Source: an uncultured Clostridia bacterium
Lineage (GTDB): Bacteria > Bacillota > Clostridia > UBA1381
Assembly (NCBI GenBank): GCA_934489015.1
Contig: CAKSSN010000002.1
Coordinates: 186,001 to 250,000 of the forward strand
Length of the DNA stretch: 64,000 nucleotides
Direction of reading: 5' to 3'
The notes beneath the pieces are model-generated. The model worked only from the letters and a program-made list of their open reading frames with translations, was not told where the DNA came from and did no database searches. The position numbers and the translations under genes were made by a program. The stretch's first letter is position 1. Every line of letters starts with the position of its first letter. Shown here piece after piece: positions 45,159-53,637 of this stretch.

Positions 45159-46811
45159 TCACTTCTTTTTGTTTATCCCCAGCCGCATTGTAACTCTCGT
45201 TCCGCTCTCGTCGGAATTGATTTCCATTCCGCATTCGTTTCCGTAAACAAGCTTTATTCTCTGATTTACATTTCTTATTCCTATATGCTTTGCAAAGTCC
45301 TCAAAGGGAGCTTCAAGCTGCCGCCTGATTTCTCCAAGCTTTTCCTCCGTCATTCCGCGCCCGTTATCCTCAACGGTAAAAATCAAAAATTCCTTTTCCG
45401 CTCTGACGCTCACTCTTAAAACGCTCTGTCTGTCCCTTGCTCTTTTAAAGCCGTGCATAACGGAGTTTTCAATAATCGGCTGAAGAAAAAGTTTTAGACA
45501 CACGTTTTTCCTTACATTCTCGTCAACATCCCAAACGGTTTTAAAATCAATTCCCGTTTTAAGCCTTTCAATCTCAATATATTTCTCCGCAATGTCTATT
45601 TCCTGCTCAACGGTTGTTTCATATTTCGGCTCCTCCATCGCAAACTGAAGTATGCTGCACAGCAGCACAATAATTCTTACCGCGTCATTGTCGCACCTCG
45701 TTATTTCAAGAATAACGGAGTTTGCGTAATTTAAAACGTTAAACACAAAATGCGGATTTATCTGCATTTGCAGAGCCGACAGCTGCGCCGCGTGAAGCGC
45801 ATTTATGCTCTCGGCAATTTTATCCTCTATATTTTCCGCGTTATTGACCGTTTCAAGCACAGTGCTGTTCATCTTCTTTATGTTGCTTACGTTGTCCTCA
45901 GAAACATCTATCTTGGCAAGTATATCCGCTATGCTGTCGTAAAGAAGCATTGAGCAGAAAAACGCCATGATTATAACAAGAATAACGCTCGCCAAAAAAT
46001 ATATCAGAAAATATACCGCCGCAGTTTTATAAACCGATTTAGTGTTATTTCCCTCCGTAAAAATCATATTCAGGCTTTCGTTTCCGAGCTCATAAGTTTT
46101 TTTAACCTTTATCCCCGACGACGTGTTACCATGCTCAAAAATCACGTTATTATCCAAATCCGTCAGAATTACGCCGATATTGAGCTTATAGTCCTCAAGT
46201 CTGAGCTTCTCGGTTATTTCCTCTTTGTCAAGCTCAAAAACCATCATTCCGATTAAATTTCCCTCATAGCTTATGCCGTGACAGATTATTATTTCGTCAT
46301 CAGAAGAAAAAACGAGCTCGCTTTTTCCCGTTTCCTTATATGTTCTGTACCACTGCGCGTCGCTCGACTGCATATACCCGCTCGATATGTTCGATATTAA
46401 ATAGTCGCTGTTTTGGCTGTATACGCCGACCGATTTTATTATGCTGCCCGAATTTGTCGCGCCTCTTATAAAATTTGCAATAACCGAGCCGACCGAGCTT
46501 GCCTCTCTGCCGCTGAACGTTTTAATATCGCTTGTTAAAAACCTTGTCGTTTTACCGTCCTGAACAATCAGGTTAAACGTGTCGCTGACCTGCTTAAACT
46601 GCTCTTCAACACTTATCGACGTTCTTAAATAAGCAGTATTTAAATTGTTTTCTATCTCGTTTTTTAATTTGCCCGAATAAATCACCGCAACAACAATATC
46701 GAGAATTATAACCGGTATCATAAAACATAAAATGATTATCCGCCGAAATTTTCCGAATATGGTTTTCCAGCGCATATTTTTCATAAGGTTTATCATAGTT
46801 TTAACTTTCAT
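45159..46811 (-). CDS. Sensor histidine kinase, YesM type
   Basis: 550 residues. Membrane segments at ~26-48 and ~265-295 enclose an extracytoplasmic sensor (dCache/Cache-like, ~50-260). The cytoplasmic part has a linker/HAMP-like helix, the His_kinase domain with QINPHFVFNVLNYANSV (phospho-acceptor His) and HATPase with ENSVMHGF (N box) and DNGRGM. YesM-type kinases usually sense extracellular oligosaccharides, sometimes through solute-binding proteins. Starts 12 bp after the response regulator; AGAGG precedes the ATG. Confidence 0.95.
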   Translation of the reverse strand: MKVKTMINLMKNMRWKTIFGKFRRIIILCFMIPVIILDIVVAVIYSGKLKNEIENNLNTAYLRTSISVEEQFKQVSDTFNLIVQDGKTTRFLTSDIKTFSGREASSVGSVIANFIRGATNSGSIIKSVGVYSQNSDYLISNISSGYMQSSDAQWYRTYKETGKSELVFSSDDEIIICHGISYEGNLIGMMVFELDKEEITEKLRLEDYKLNIGVILTDLDNNVIFEHGNTSSGIKVKKTYELGNESLNMIFTEGNNTKSVYKTAAVYFLIYFLASVILVIIMAFFCSMLLYDSIADILAKIDVSEDNVSNIKKMNSTVLETVNNAENIEDKIAESINALHAAQLSALQMQINPHFVFNVLNYANSVILEITRCDNDAVRIIVLLCSILQFAMEEPKYETTVEQEIDIAEKYIEIERLKTGIDFKTVWDVDENVRKNVCLKLFLQPIIENSVMHGFKRARDRQSVLRVSVRAEKEFLIFTVEDNGRGMTEEKLGEIRRQLEAPFEDFAKHIGIRNVNQRIKLVYGNECGMEINSDESGTRVTMRLGINKKK

Positions 46812-46823
46812 GGCAAATACCTC

Positions 46824-48053
46824 TTAAATATCTCTGCCCGTTTTTATATGCTTTTTCCTATATTCAAGCGGCGTTCCGCCGGTAAGCTGCTTAAAAAGCT
46901 TAAAGAAATGAGCTTTGCTTTTATATCCCAGATAATTGTGAAGCTTGCTTATTGGTATTGAATCATTTTCTATAAGGATTTTCGCCTTTTCAACCCTCAC
47001 CTTATTCAAGTAGTCAACTATTTTACAGCCCATATGCTCCGAAAAAAGTCTGTCTACGGATGACTCGCTCATATAAAGTGCCGCCGCTATATCCTTTCTC
47101 GATATATCCTCAGAAAAGTTTTCGTCTATAAATCTGCACGCCGACGCAATATTGTTTTCGATCCTCTCGCTCTCCGCCGCTCTTATAAGAAGCTGCCTTG
47201 ATGACTTTAAAAATCCTCTTTCCTCACGGAGCATATCCGATTTTAATTCGCCTAAATTATCCTTTTCGTAAAAATCCTTAAATGTGCAGTCAAGCTCAAA
47301 GCAATCTTTTATCCTGCCGCTTATATCGGAAGCGGCTTTTTTCATATCAATATCGGTCTTTTTCGCTATTGTAAGCGAAAGAATTTCTCCGCCAAAAAGC
47401 ACAAGAGGAATTGAATAATATTCCTCAGTTTCATAGCATATTATTCTCATAAAAGCATTATAAAGCTGCTTCTCGCCATGCTTCCACACATTTTTTGAAT
47501 ATTCCTCATAGCCCGAAACGGAAAATCCGCCGAGTGCCGCAGAAAGCATTGCCGAAACGGGATGCATAAGCGCCGCCTTGAAATACGGTGCGCCGCCGCC
47601 CGATAAAAAATATTCACACATCACCTTTTTTCTCGTCTTTATAACATCATCGTCAATAAATCTGTTTGTATAATCTCTCTTTGCAAGACAGCTCCTGAGC
47701 TTTTCTATGGCTTCGCCCAGCTGCGAAAAGCTGACCGGCTTTGTGATATATCCCACAACATCGTATGAAACAGCCTCAACCGCATAGTCAAAGCTCTTAT
47801 ACGCACTGAAAAACACAACCTTTATGTCAAGCTTATTTTCATATATATACTTAGCTACATCAATTCCCGATTTTCCCGGCATTTTTATATCGGTTATTAT
47901 CGCGTCAACATCGTTTTCGCCGATATATTTAATTATATCCTCTCCATCATAAAGCTTTGCCGCAACCTCAAAGCCATATTTTCCCCAGTCGACAAGCTTA
48001 TAAAACTGTTCCAAAAACCTCGAATCATCATCTGCAATTATTAATTTGTACAT
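46824..48053 (-). CDS. Response regulator with AraC DNA-binding domain, YesN type
   Basis: 409 residues. Receiver domain ~1-120 with acidic pocket ADDD (8-10), phospho-acceptor Asp55 in ITDIKMPG and Lys in GYITKP; a linker of ~170 residues; two AraC helix-turn-helix motifs at the C-terminus (~300-405; DISRKDIAAALYMSESSVDR and YLGYKSKAHFFKLFKQLTGG). Partner of the downstream kinase. First gene of the 38-kb locus and therefore the likely activator of its own operon. AGAGGT precedes the ATG. Confidence 0.95.
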   Translation of the reverse strand: MYKLIIADDDSRFLEQFYKLVDWGKYGFEVAAKLYDGEDIIKYIGENDVDAIITDIKMPGKSGIDVAKYIYENKLDIKVVFFSAYKSFDYAVEAVSYDVVGYITKPVSFSQLGEAIEKLRSCLAKRDYTNRFIDDDVIKTRKKVMCEYFLSGGGAPYFKAALMHPVSAMLSAALGGFSVSGYEEYSKNVWKHGEKQLYNAFMRIICYETEEYYSIPLVLFGGEILSLTIAKKTDIDMKKAASDISGRIKDCFELDCTFKDFYEKDNLGELKSDMLREERGFLKSSRQLLIRAAESERIENNIASACRFIDENFSEDISRKDIAAALYMSESSVDRLFSEHMGCKIVDYLNKVRVEKAKILIENDSIPISKLHNYLGYKSKAHFFKLFKQLTGGTPLEYRKKHIKTGRDI

Positions 48054-48084
48054 GACTGACCTCTTTTCTCATCATTACATATTT

Positions 48085-48113
48085 ATTATAAATCAGTAAA
48101 TTTTTTATTTCAA
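48085..48113 (-). promoter_or_regulatory. Promoter of the glycan locus (response regulator gene)
   Basis: On the minus strand: TTGAAA (48108-48113), 17-bp spacer, exact TATAAT (48085-48090); transcription should start near 48078, ~25 nt before the start codon. The rest of the 337-bp gap (48054-48390) holds two terminators of the preceding gene and an A/T-rich stretch with TTCATAATTTGTTCATAAATT-like near-direct repeats (~48165-48190) that could be a regulator site. It is the only clear promoter I found for the whole locus. Confidence 0.75.
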
Positions 48114-48274
48114 CAATTTGGCTGATTATGACAAAATAGAGTACTATTTTTTGGATTATCGTACAATTTATGAACAAATTATGAACGCACAAGCAGCCGT
48201 TTATCCATCACATATTATACTCCGAATTTACATAATAAAAACAAATTGTTTCAAACCAAAACCGTATTTTTCAA

Positions 48275-48303
48275 AAATAAAAAAGCCGCTATTCGGACGG
48301 CTT
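48275..48303 (-). terminator. Second terminator after nfnB
   Basis: On the minus strand a 6-bp GC-rich stem (AAGCCG/CGGCTT, 48283-48288 and 48298-48303) followed by a T-rich run (TTTTTTATTTTT). Confidence 0.75.
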
Positions 48304-48325
48304 ATATCAAAACACATTCTGCAAT

Positions 48326-48357
48326 AAAAAATTGAGGATTTCCACCCTCAATTTTTT
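48326..48357 (-). terminator. First terminator after nfnB
   Basis: Stem ATTGAGG (48331-48337) with CCTCAAT (48346-48352) flanked by A-run and T-run, so it can work on both strands. Tandem with the terminator 30 bp further along; together they insulate the glycan-locus promoter from nfnAB. Confidence 0.85.
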
Positions 48358-48390
48358 ATCACATATTTAAATACTGCTGAAAAAGATACC

Positions 48391-49779
48391 TTACGAAAGC
48401 TCCTTATCTATAGCTTCAGCCGCAGCCTTACCTGCGCCCATTGCCAAAATAACCGTAGCCGCGCCCGTTACAACGTCGCCGCCGGCATAAACATGAGCCT
48501 TGCTCGTCTTTCCGCTTTCCTCGTCTGCAACAATGCAGCCCTTTTTATTTGTGTCAAGTCCGTCCGTTGTTTTCTTAATAAGCGGATTTGGTGTCTGACC
48601 TATGGCGATAACTGCCGTGTCAATCGGAACAATATGCTCCGAGCCCTCGATTTTAACCGGTCTTCTTCTGCCGCTTGCGTCGGGCTCGCCGAGCTCCATA
48701 GAAACAACTTCCATCTCCTTAAGCCAGCCCTTATCGTCACCGATAAAGCGCGTCGGATTTGTAAGGAGCATAAATTCTATGCCCTCTTCTTTGGCGTGCA
48801 TAACCTCCTCACGTCTTGCCGGGAGCTGCTCCATGCTTCTTCTGTAAACTATATAAACAGTTTCCGCGCCGAGTCTTTTTGCGCATCTCGCCGCGTCCAT
48901 AGCAACGTTTCCGCCGCCGAAAACGGCAACCGTTTTTCCTATGTTTACAGGCGTGTCGTATTCGGGGAATTTATAGCCCTTCATAAGATTAATTCTTGTC
49001 AAAAACTCATTTGCGGAATAAACTCCGTTTAAGCTTTCTCCCTCAAGACCCATAAATGACGGAAGACCTGCGCCCGAGCCTATGTAAACCGCGTCAAAGC
49101 CAAAGTCCTCAAAAAGCTCGTCAACAAGAACAGTCTTTCCGATTACCATATTTGTTTCTATTTTTACGCCCATTTTTTTGAGGTTTTCAATTTCTTTCTG
49201 CACAATATCCTTAGGCAGACGAAACTCCGGTATACCGTACATCAAAACGCCGCCTGCTGTATGAAACGCTTCATAAATCGTCACATCATAGCCCTTTTTA
49301 GCCAAATCTCCCGCAACCGTAAGTCCCGACGGACCCGAGCCTACAACGGCAACCTTTTTACCGTTTGACGGGATTTTGAATATAATATCCTCAACGTGCT
49401 TCATGTGATAGTCGGCAACAAATCTTTCAAGTCTGCCTATTCCAACGCTTTCGCCTTTTATTCCTCTTACGCATTTTGACTCACACTGCGTCTCCTGCGG
49501 ACAAACTCTGCCGCAAACTGCCGGAAGCGCATTTGTTTCCTTTATTTTGAGATATGCCTCTTCGAATTTTCCCTCTGCAACATAGGCTATAAACTCCGGT
49601 ATTTTAACATGAACAGGGCAGCCCGACATACAAGGCTTATTTTTGCAGTTTAAGCATCTTTGAGCCTCGCTCACAGCCATTTCCTCAGTATATCCCTCCG
49701 AAACCTCAAGAAAGTTTTTATTTCTGACATCCGCTACCTGCTCCGGCATTGGTGTTTTTGTTAAAGAATTGTTTATCAT
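48391..49779 (-). CDS. nfnB: NfnB/GltD-type NADPH oxidoreductase subunit
   Basis: 462 residues from the ATG at 49779 (AAGGAA upstream); the longer frame is translated leader element. N-terminal iron-sulfur region with CLNCKNKPCMSGCPVHVKIP and CGRVCPQETQCESKC, then FAD domain (VAVVGSGPSGLTVAGDLAKKG) and NADPH domain (VAVFGGGNVAMDAARCAKRLG). Often annotated as glutamate synthase small subunit, but no large GltB subunit is present. The adjacent FAD/NAD protein makes an NfnAB-type electron-bifurcating NADH/ferredoxin:NADP oxidoreductase (or SudAB) more likely. Confidence 0.88.
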   Translation of the reverse strand: MINNSLTKTPMPEQVADVRNKNFLEVSEGYTEEMAVSEAQRCLNCKNKPCMSGCPVHVKIPEFIAYVAEGKFEEAYLKIKETNALPAVCGRVCPQETQCESKCVRGIKGESVGIGRLERFVADYHMKHVEDIIFKIPSNGKKVAVVGSGPSGLTVAGDLAKKGYDVTIYEAFHTAGGVLMYGIPEFRLPKDIVQKEIENLKKMGVKIETNMVIGKTVLVDELFEDFGFDAVYIGSGAGLPSFMGLEGESLNGVYSANEFLTRINLMKGYKFPEYDTPVNIGKTVAVFGGGNVAMDAARCAKRLGAETVYIVYRRSMEQLPARREEVMHAKEEGIEFMLLTNPTRFIGDDKGWLKEMEVVSMELGEPDASGRRRPVKIEGSEHIVPIDTAVIAIGQTPNPLIKKTTDGLDTNKKGCIVADEESGKTSKAHVYAGGDVVTGAATVILAMGAGKAAAEAIDKELS

Positions 49780-49818
49780 TTTACGATCATTCCTTCCCGT
49801 GCCGTAAGGCACAAATTT

Positions 49819-49983
49819 AAGTTTGACAGAAAATTGTTCACAAGTAGCTGCTTTGCGGCGAACGTTCAATGAAGCTTCAAATCTTCGATTTGATTAGCTG
49901 AATTAATGCAATCGGCCTGCCGATTGTAATCCTTTAAACCTTCGCCCCTGAACAAAAAGTAGTGCTATGAGCAATTTAACCTT
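49819..49983 (-). repeat. Dispersed leader element, copy B
   Basis: Occupies the nfnA-nfnB gap, 40 bp upstream of the nfnB start. The end near nfnB (AAGTTTGACAGAAAATTG, plus strand) matches copies A and C; the far end is eroded. Shared hairpins: CAATCGG/CCGATTG (49909-49926), CAAATC/GATTTG, and GTGCCgtaaGGCAC just outside. Relative to copy A the first hairpin carries a paired A-T to G-C change, so pairing is conserved. Confidence 0.75.
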
Positions 49984-49988
49984 TCTCC

Positions 49989-50828
49989 TTATTTATCTGC
50001 CAGCCTGCATGATCCCAGTCCGAAAGAATGTTTTTCCTGCTCGGCAAACATCCTCTGTCTGTTCATTGCCAGATCCCAGTCGATTTTATGACCGTCAAAA
50101 TCAGGTCCGTCAACACAGGCAAATTTCGTTTCTCCGCCGACAATAACACGGCAGCCGCCGCACATTCCCGTTCCGTCAATCATAACGGGGTTCATGCTGA
50201 CAGTTGTGGGAATATCATATTTTTTCGTAAGATTACAAACGGCGCGCATCATAACAAGCGGACCTATTGCAATAACCTCGTCAAATTTTTCTCCGCTCTC
50301 AAGCAGCTCGGAAAGTCTGTCGGTTACAAAGCCTTTTGTTCCGTTAGAGCCGTCATCGGTTGTTATAATAAGGCGGTCGGAAACCTCTTTAAGCTCATCT
50401 TCAAGAATTATAAAATCGGTGTTTTTAAAGCCCGCGATAAGACAAACCTCGCTGCCGAGCTTATGAAGCTTTTTAGCCTGCGGATACGCTATTGCAGTTC
50501 CCAAGCCGCCGCCGATTACAGCAACCTTTTTCTTCCCCTCAAGCTCTGTAGGCATTCCGAGAGGTCCGGCAAAGTCAAGTATTTCCTCACCTGCGCAAAC
50601 CGCCTGCAAATCCCTTGTCGTTTTTCCGACAACCTGAACTATTATCGTAACGCTTCCCTTTTCCCTGTCAAAATCGGCAATTGTAAAAGGAACTCTCTCT
50701 CCCTTTTCGTCAATTCTCAGGATAATAAACTGTCCCGGCTCTGCCTTTCTCGCAACTGCCGGAGCGTCAACCTCCATCAAAAACACGGTAGGATTTAAAT
50801 CTTCTTTTCTTAAAACCTTGTATGCCAC
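49989..50828 (-). CDS. nfnA: NfnA/SudB-type FAD/NAD-binding, [2Fe-2S] subunit
   Basis: 279 residues. Ferredoxin-reductase-like FAD domain (PGQFIILRIDEKGERVPFTI), NAD domain (VAVIGGGLGTAIAYPQAKKL) and a C-terminal four-cysteine iron-sulfur motif (GTGMCGGCRVIVGGETKFAC...DGPDFDGHKIDW). It matches the small subunit of NfnAB and the homologous sulfide/dihydroorotate dehydrogenase-like proteins. In the Nfn complex this subunit takes electrons from NADH. The start is GTG, with AGAGGTG at 8 nt. First gene of the pair. Confidence 0.88.
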   Translation of the reverse strand: MAYKVLRKEDLNPTVFLMEVDAPAVARKAEPGQFIILRIDEKGERVPFTIADFDREKGSVTIIVQVVGKTTRDLQAVCAGEEILDFAGPLGMPTELEGKKKVAVIGGGLGTAIAYPQAKKLHKLGSEVCLIAGFKNTDFIILEDELKEVSDRLIITTDDGSNGTKGFVTDRLSELLESGEKFDEVIAIGPLVMMRAVCNLTKKYDIPTTVSMNPVMIDGTGMCGGCRVIVGGETKFACVDGPDFDGHKIDWDLAMNRQRMFAEQEKHSFGLGSCRLADK

Positions 50829-50861
50829 TTTTGTTTCACCTCTAAAGTATATATTATTTTA

Positions 50862-50890
50862 ATTATATCACAGTATTTTGTTATTTTCAA
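50862..50890 (-). promoter_or_regulatory. nfnAB promoter
   Basis: On the minus strand: TTGAAA (50885-50890), 17-bp spacer, exact TATAAT (50862-50867), 34 bp before the GTG start. Confidence 0.75.
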
Positions 50891-50944
50891 CACAAAGGCT
50901 AAAAAATTGTTAATATTAATTTAAAAACAAGTCTTTTATACTTA

Positions 50945-53224
50945 TTAATTTGATGTTTCCATGCGCAAACATATTATTTTTGCGCACTCGCCCCTTGTAA
51001 TGTTGCCGTAGGGTCTTAAGCTTCCGTCGGAATATCCGCCGATTATTTTAAGACCCGCAAGGAGATTTACATATTCCAAAGCATAGTCCGGCACGTCGCT
51101 CATATCTGTAAATTCAGCCTTAAAGTCCGTTTCGCTCTTCTTTGAAATTCTGCCGATTACCGCTATCGCTTCCGCTCTTGTAAGCAGATCGTTCGGCGCA
51201 AAATATTTTTTTCCGCCCGATAATTTACCGTTCATTATTCCCTCTGCGGCAACGGCGTTTATATAGGGTTTAACCCAATCAGCCGTTTTATCATAGTCCG
51301 CAAATTCATACTCGCCGTAGGCGCTTGTGTCGAGCTTTAAATATCTTGCTATAACCGCCGCAAGCTCACCTCTTGTTATAAAGCTGTCAGGGCGGTAATA
51401 AACGCCGTTTTCGCCCTGCTCACCCTTTAAAATATTTTCCTTGTAGAGCTTATCGGCATATTCTCTTGCCCAGTGGTTTTCCGTGTCGGCAAAAATCGCC
51501 TTTTCCGTAACATTAACCGGAAGCGAAAGAGTTTTTTCGCCCGCTCTTATATATATATTTCCGCTTGCCGTCTTTTCCCCTGCCGTAAACACACCTCTGT
51601 CGTCTATTGTGCCGATATTTTCATCGCAGCTATAGGAATAGCACGCGTCATCGCTGTTTAATAAAACTCCGTTTACATAGCTCTGCGCGTCCAAATCAAC
51701 CGCCGAGCCGCTCGACGCGTTTATGCTGTCCACAGGCGCGCCGCCCGAATACGCCTTTATTTCATCGGGTGTTTCGTAAATGTCATAGCTTATATCATAG
51801 CTTCCGCCGTTTGCGCTCGCTTTTACAACCGCCGTTCCTGAGCCGCCGACTCTTGCATTTGTGCCGTCAAGCGTTACATATGCGCTGTCTGAATTTTCCG
51901 CCGTATATGTTACGCCCGACGTGTCCATAGGCAGCTCTGCCGTATCGCGAAGCTCCGTAAGCTTTATGCTCTCGGTATATCCCGAAAGAAAATTTCTGTT
52001 GTCGGTTATGTCAAATTTAAAGCTGTCGGCAATTCCGGTTGCAACTCTCTGATCCTTTAAGAAAATGTAATTTGCGCATTTTCTCAAAGACCCCTCTGAC
52101 GGACTGTTAATTACAGCGTACTCGCTGCTGCCGGGAAATATTCCGGCTATCGCGGTCGAGCCGCCGCCGTCAAGATTTATCGCATTAACGCAGCCGAGCT
52201 CCGCCATTCGCTTTGCAAGAGTTTTAATCTGCACTCCGGTGCTGTAGCCCTTTTGTCTGCCGTCAATTACGTAGAAAACAACGCTTCCGTCCGCTTTTAT
52301 TCCGACAGCCGTTCTCGGCGCCGTCCCTGCCTCAAAATTTGTGTTGACAGTTCCGTTTTCTATAAGTCTGCCGCCTATACTTCCCATGCCGCTGTCCGCC
52401 TTGCTCCAAAGCTCCGCGTCATAAACCGCATCGCTTCTGAGCGTTACAATATCACCCTCCGAAAGAGAGTCCATAAACGAAAGCTTGTCAGGCTCACCGT
52501 AAGTATTTGTCATAACAAGCACATATTTATCCTCAGGTATTGCGATTTCTCCGTCATAATCAAATCTTTCGTCAACTCTAAGCTTTATCTCGCCGCCGAT
52601 TGACAAAGAGCCGCTCACCTTTGAAAAAATTACAAATTTGCAGCTGCCCGACGTTTTTGTCGACGACGAAAACATATCCGTCAAAAGATAGCTTGCACTG
52701 ATGGTCGGCTGACACCATTTATTTATGCAGTCAAGCTGCATTTCGCCGCCGTCCTCCTTTATAAATTTACTCTGGATCTGAAGCCATGAAATAAACGCGC
52801 TTCCGTCTGAATTAAAGCCTATTGCATTCTGACCCGTAGTGTCCGATGTGAGAATTTCTCCGCCGGATATTGTATGACCCATAGGTATTCCGGTCTGAAA
52901 CGAAAAATAATCCGCATTTATACCGATTAACGGCTTCATCCCGTTTTTCTGCATATAGTCTATAGCCTGCGTTATTGTCCTTTTCCCGTAAATTTTATCT
53001 CCGTTTACAACAATAGGTACAACGCCGCTGTTTGGCTTGTAGTCAACATAATACTCCCTCTGATATGTGCTGTCATTTTGATAAACATTATGATAAAACG
53101 TTGTTTTTCCGTACATATATGTGCTGTAGCCGTCAATCACATTTCCGAGAACGTCCGCAAATGCGTTTATTTCAAAAGCGGCTGCAATAATGCAGGCAAC
53201 AATCGCCGCAGTTTTCTTTTTCAT
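50945..53224 (-). CDS. SLH-anchored phosphodiester glycosidase (NAGPA domain)
   Basis: 759 residues from the ATG at 53224; signal peptide ends near NAFA. NAGPA/phosphodiester-glycosidase domain (~100-400) with GINADYFSFQTGIPMGHTIS, RTAVGIKADGSVVFYVIDGR and CVNAINLDGGGSTAI; an Ig-like Big_2-type domain (~440-560); three C-terminal SLH repeats (~590-755; ENILKGEQGENGVYYRPDSF, EGIMNGKLSGGKKYF, GLKIIGGYSDGSLRPYG). Family members cut GlcNAc-1-phosphodiester-type linkages in wall or capsule polymers. The upstream frame extension is translated leader element (copy A). No terminator was identified on its 3' side before nfnA. Confidence 0.9.
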   Translation of the reverse strand: MKKKTAAIVACIIAAAFEINAFADVLGNVIDGYSTYMYGKTTFYHNVYQNDSTYQREYYVDYKPNSGVVPIVVNGDKIYGKRTITQAIDYMQKNGMKPLIGINADYFSFQTGIPMGHTISGGEILTSDTTGQNAIGFNSDGSAFISWLQIQSKFIKEDGGEMQLDCINKWCQPTISASYLLTDMFSSSTKTSGSCKFVIFSKVSGSLSIGGEIKLRVDERFDYDGEIAIPEDKYVLVMTNTYGEPDKLSFMDSLSEGDIVTLRSDAVYDAELWSKADSGMGSIGGRLIENGTVNTNFEAGTAPRTAVGIKADGSVVFYVIDGRQKGYSTGVQIKTLAKRMAELGCVNAINLDGGGSTAIAGIFPGSSEYAVINSPSEGSLRKCANYIFLKDQRVATGIADSFKFDITDNRNFLSGYTESIKLTELRDTAELPMDTSGVTYTAENSDSAYVTLDGTNARVGGSGTAVVKASANGGSYDISYDIYETPDEIKAYSGGAPVDSINASSGSAVDLDAQSYVNGVLLNSDDACYSYSCDENIGTIDDRGVFTAGEKTASGNIYIRAGEKTLSLPVNVTEKAIFADTENHWAREYADKLYKENILKGEQGENGVYYRPDSFITRGELAAVIARYLKLDTSAYGEYEFADYDKTADWVKPYINAVAAEGIMNGKLSGGKKYFAPNDLLTRAEAIAVIGRISKKSETDFKAEFTDMSDVPDYALEYVNLLAGLKIIGGYSDGSLRPYGNITRGECAKIICLRMETSN

Positions 53225-53266
53225 TTTATATAACCATTCCTTCCTATGCCGTAAGGCACAAAATAT

Positions 53267-53435
53267 AAGTCTGAAAGAAAATCGCTTGCAAGTAGCTGCT
53301 TTGCAGTGAGTGTTCAATGAAGCTTCAAATCTTTGATTTGATTAGCTGAATTAATGCAATCGACTTGTCGATTGTAATCCTTTAAACTACCGCCCTGAGC
53401 AAAAAGTTGTGCTATGGGTGATTTTATTCAGACTT
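53267..53435 (-). repeat. Dispersed leader element, copy A (most complete)
   Basis: 169 bp with near-perfect terminal inverted repeats: AAGTCTGAAAGAAAATC at 53267 and, inverted, AAGTCTGAATAAAATC ending at 53435. Internal hairpins CAATCGA/TCGATTG (53357-53374), CAAATC/GATTTG and CTGC/GCAG; a TGCCgtaaGGCA hairpin lies between the element and the ribosome site. About 80 percent of positions look shared with copy B by eye. It lies 43 bp before the start codon, in the expected 5' leader. Confidence 0.8.
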
Positions 53436-53468
53436 ATACATCTCCCAAATTTAATTTCACACAATACT

Positions 53469-53474
53469 ATTATA
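53469..53474 (-). promoter_or_regulatory. Possible -10 box for the SLH phosphodiester glycosidase
   Basis: TATAAT on the minus strand upstream of leader element A, but no good -35 at 17 bp (ATATTT). If used, the whole element would be transcribed as 5' leader. The remainder of 53225-53637 holds element A and, on plus, the MATE promoter. Confidence 0.4.
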
Positions 53475-53568
53475 TTCTACCACACACTTTTAAATATGTA
53501 AATAGAACAAGCAAATAATTAATAAAACTGTTACATTTGATGCATTTGTAAATTTTTCATATAATGTA

Positions 53569-53597
53569 TTGACATATGCTTTGAAATGGGATATACT
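53569..53597 (+). promoter_or_regulatory. Promoter of the MATE-HAD-rodA operon
   Basis: Exact TTGACA (53569-53574), 17-bp spacer, TATACT (53592-53597). GGAGG at 53621-53625 serves the ATG at 53638. Confidence 0.82.
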
Positions 53598-53637
53598 AAA
53601 GGTTGTACACATAAAACTACGGAGGTAAAATTTATAT

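Noticed and set aside
48118..48327. 69-codon plus-strand frame between the response regulator and nfnB
   Set aside because: A/T-rich, overlaps a minus-strand promoter region and a terminator, with no ribosome site; chance frame.
48391..49779. Glutamate synthase small subunit GltD
   Set aside because: No large subunit nearby, and the adjacent NfnA-type gene with matching iron-sulfur motif favours NfnAB; GltD remains a possible annotation.
49780..49869. N-terminal extension of nfnB (and the similar one at 53225-53317)
   Set aside because: Both extensions are translations of the same dispersed leader element, which explains their mutual similarity; the following ATGs have ribosome sites.
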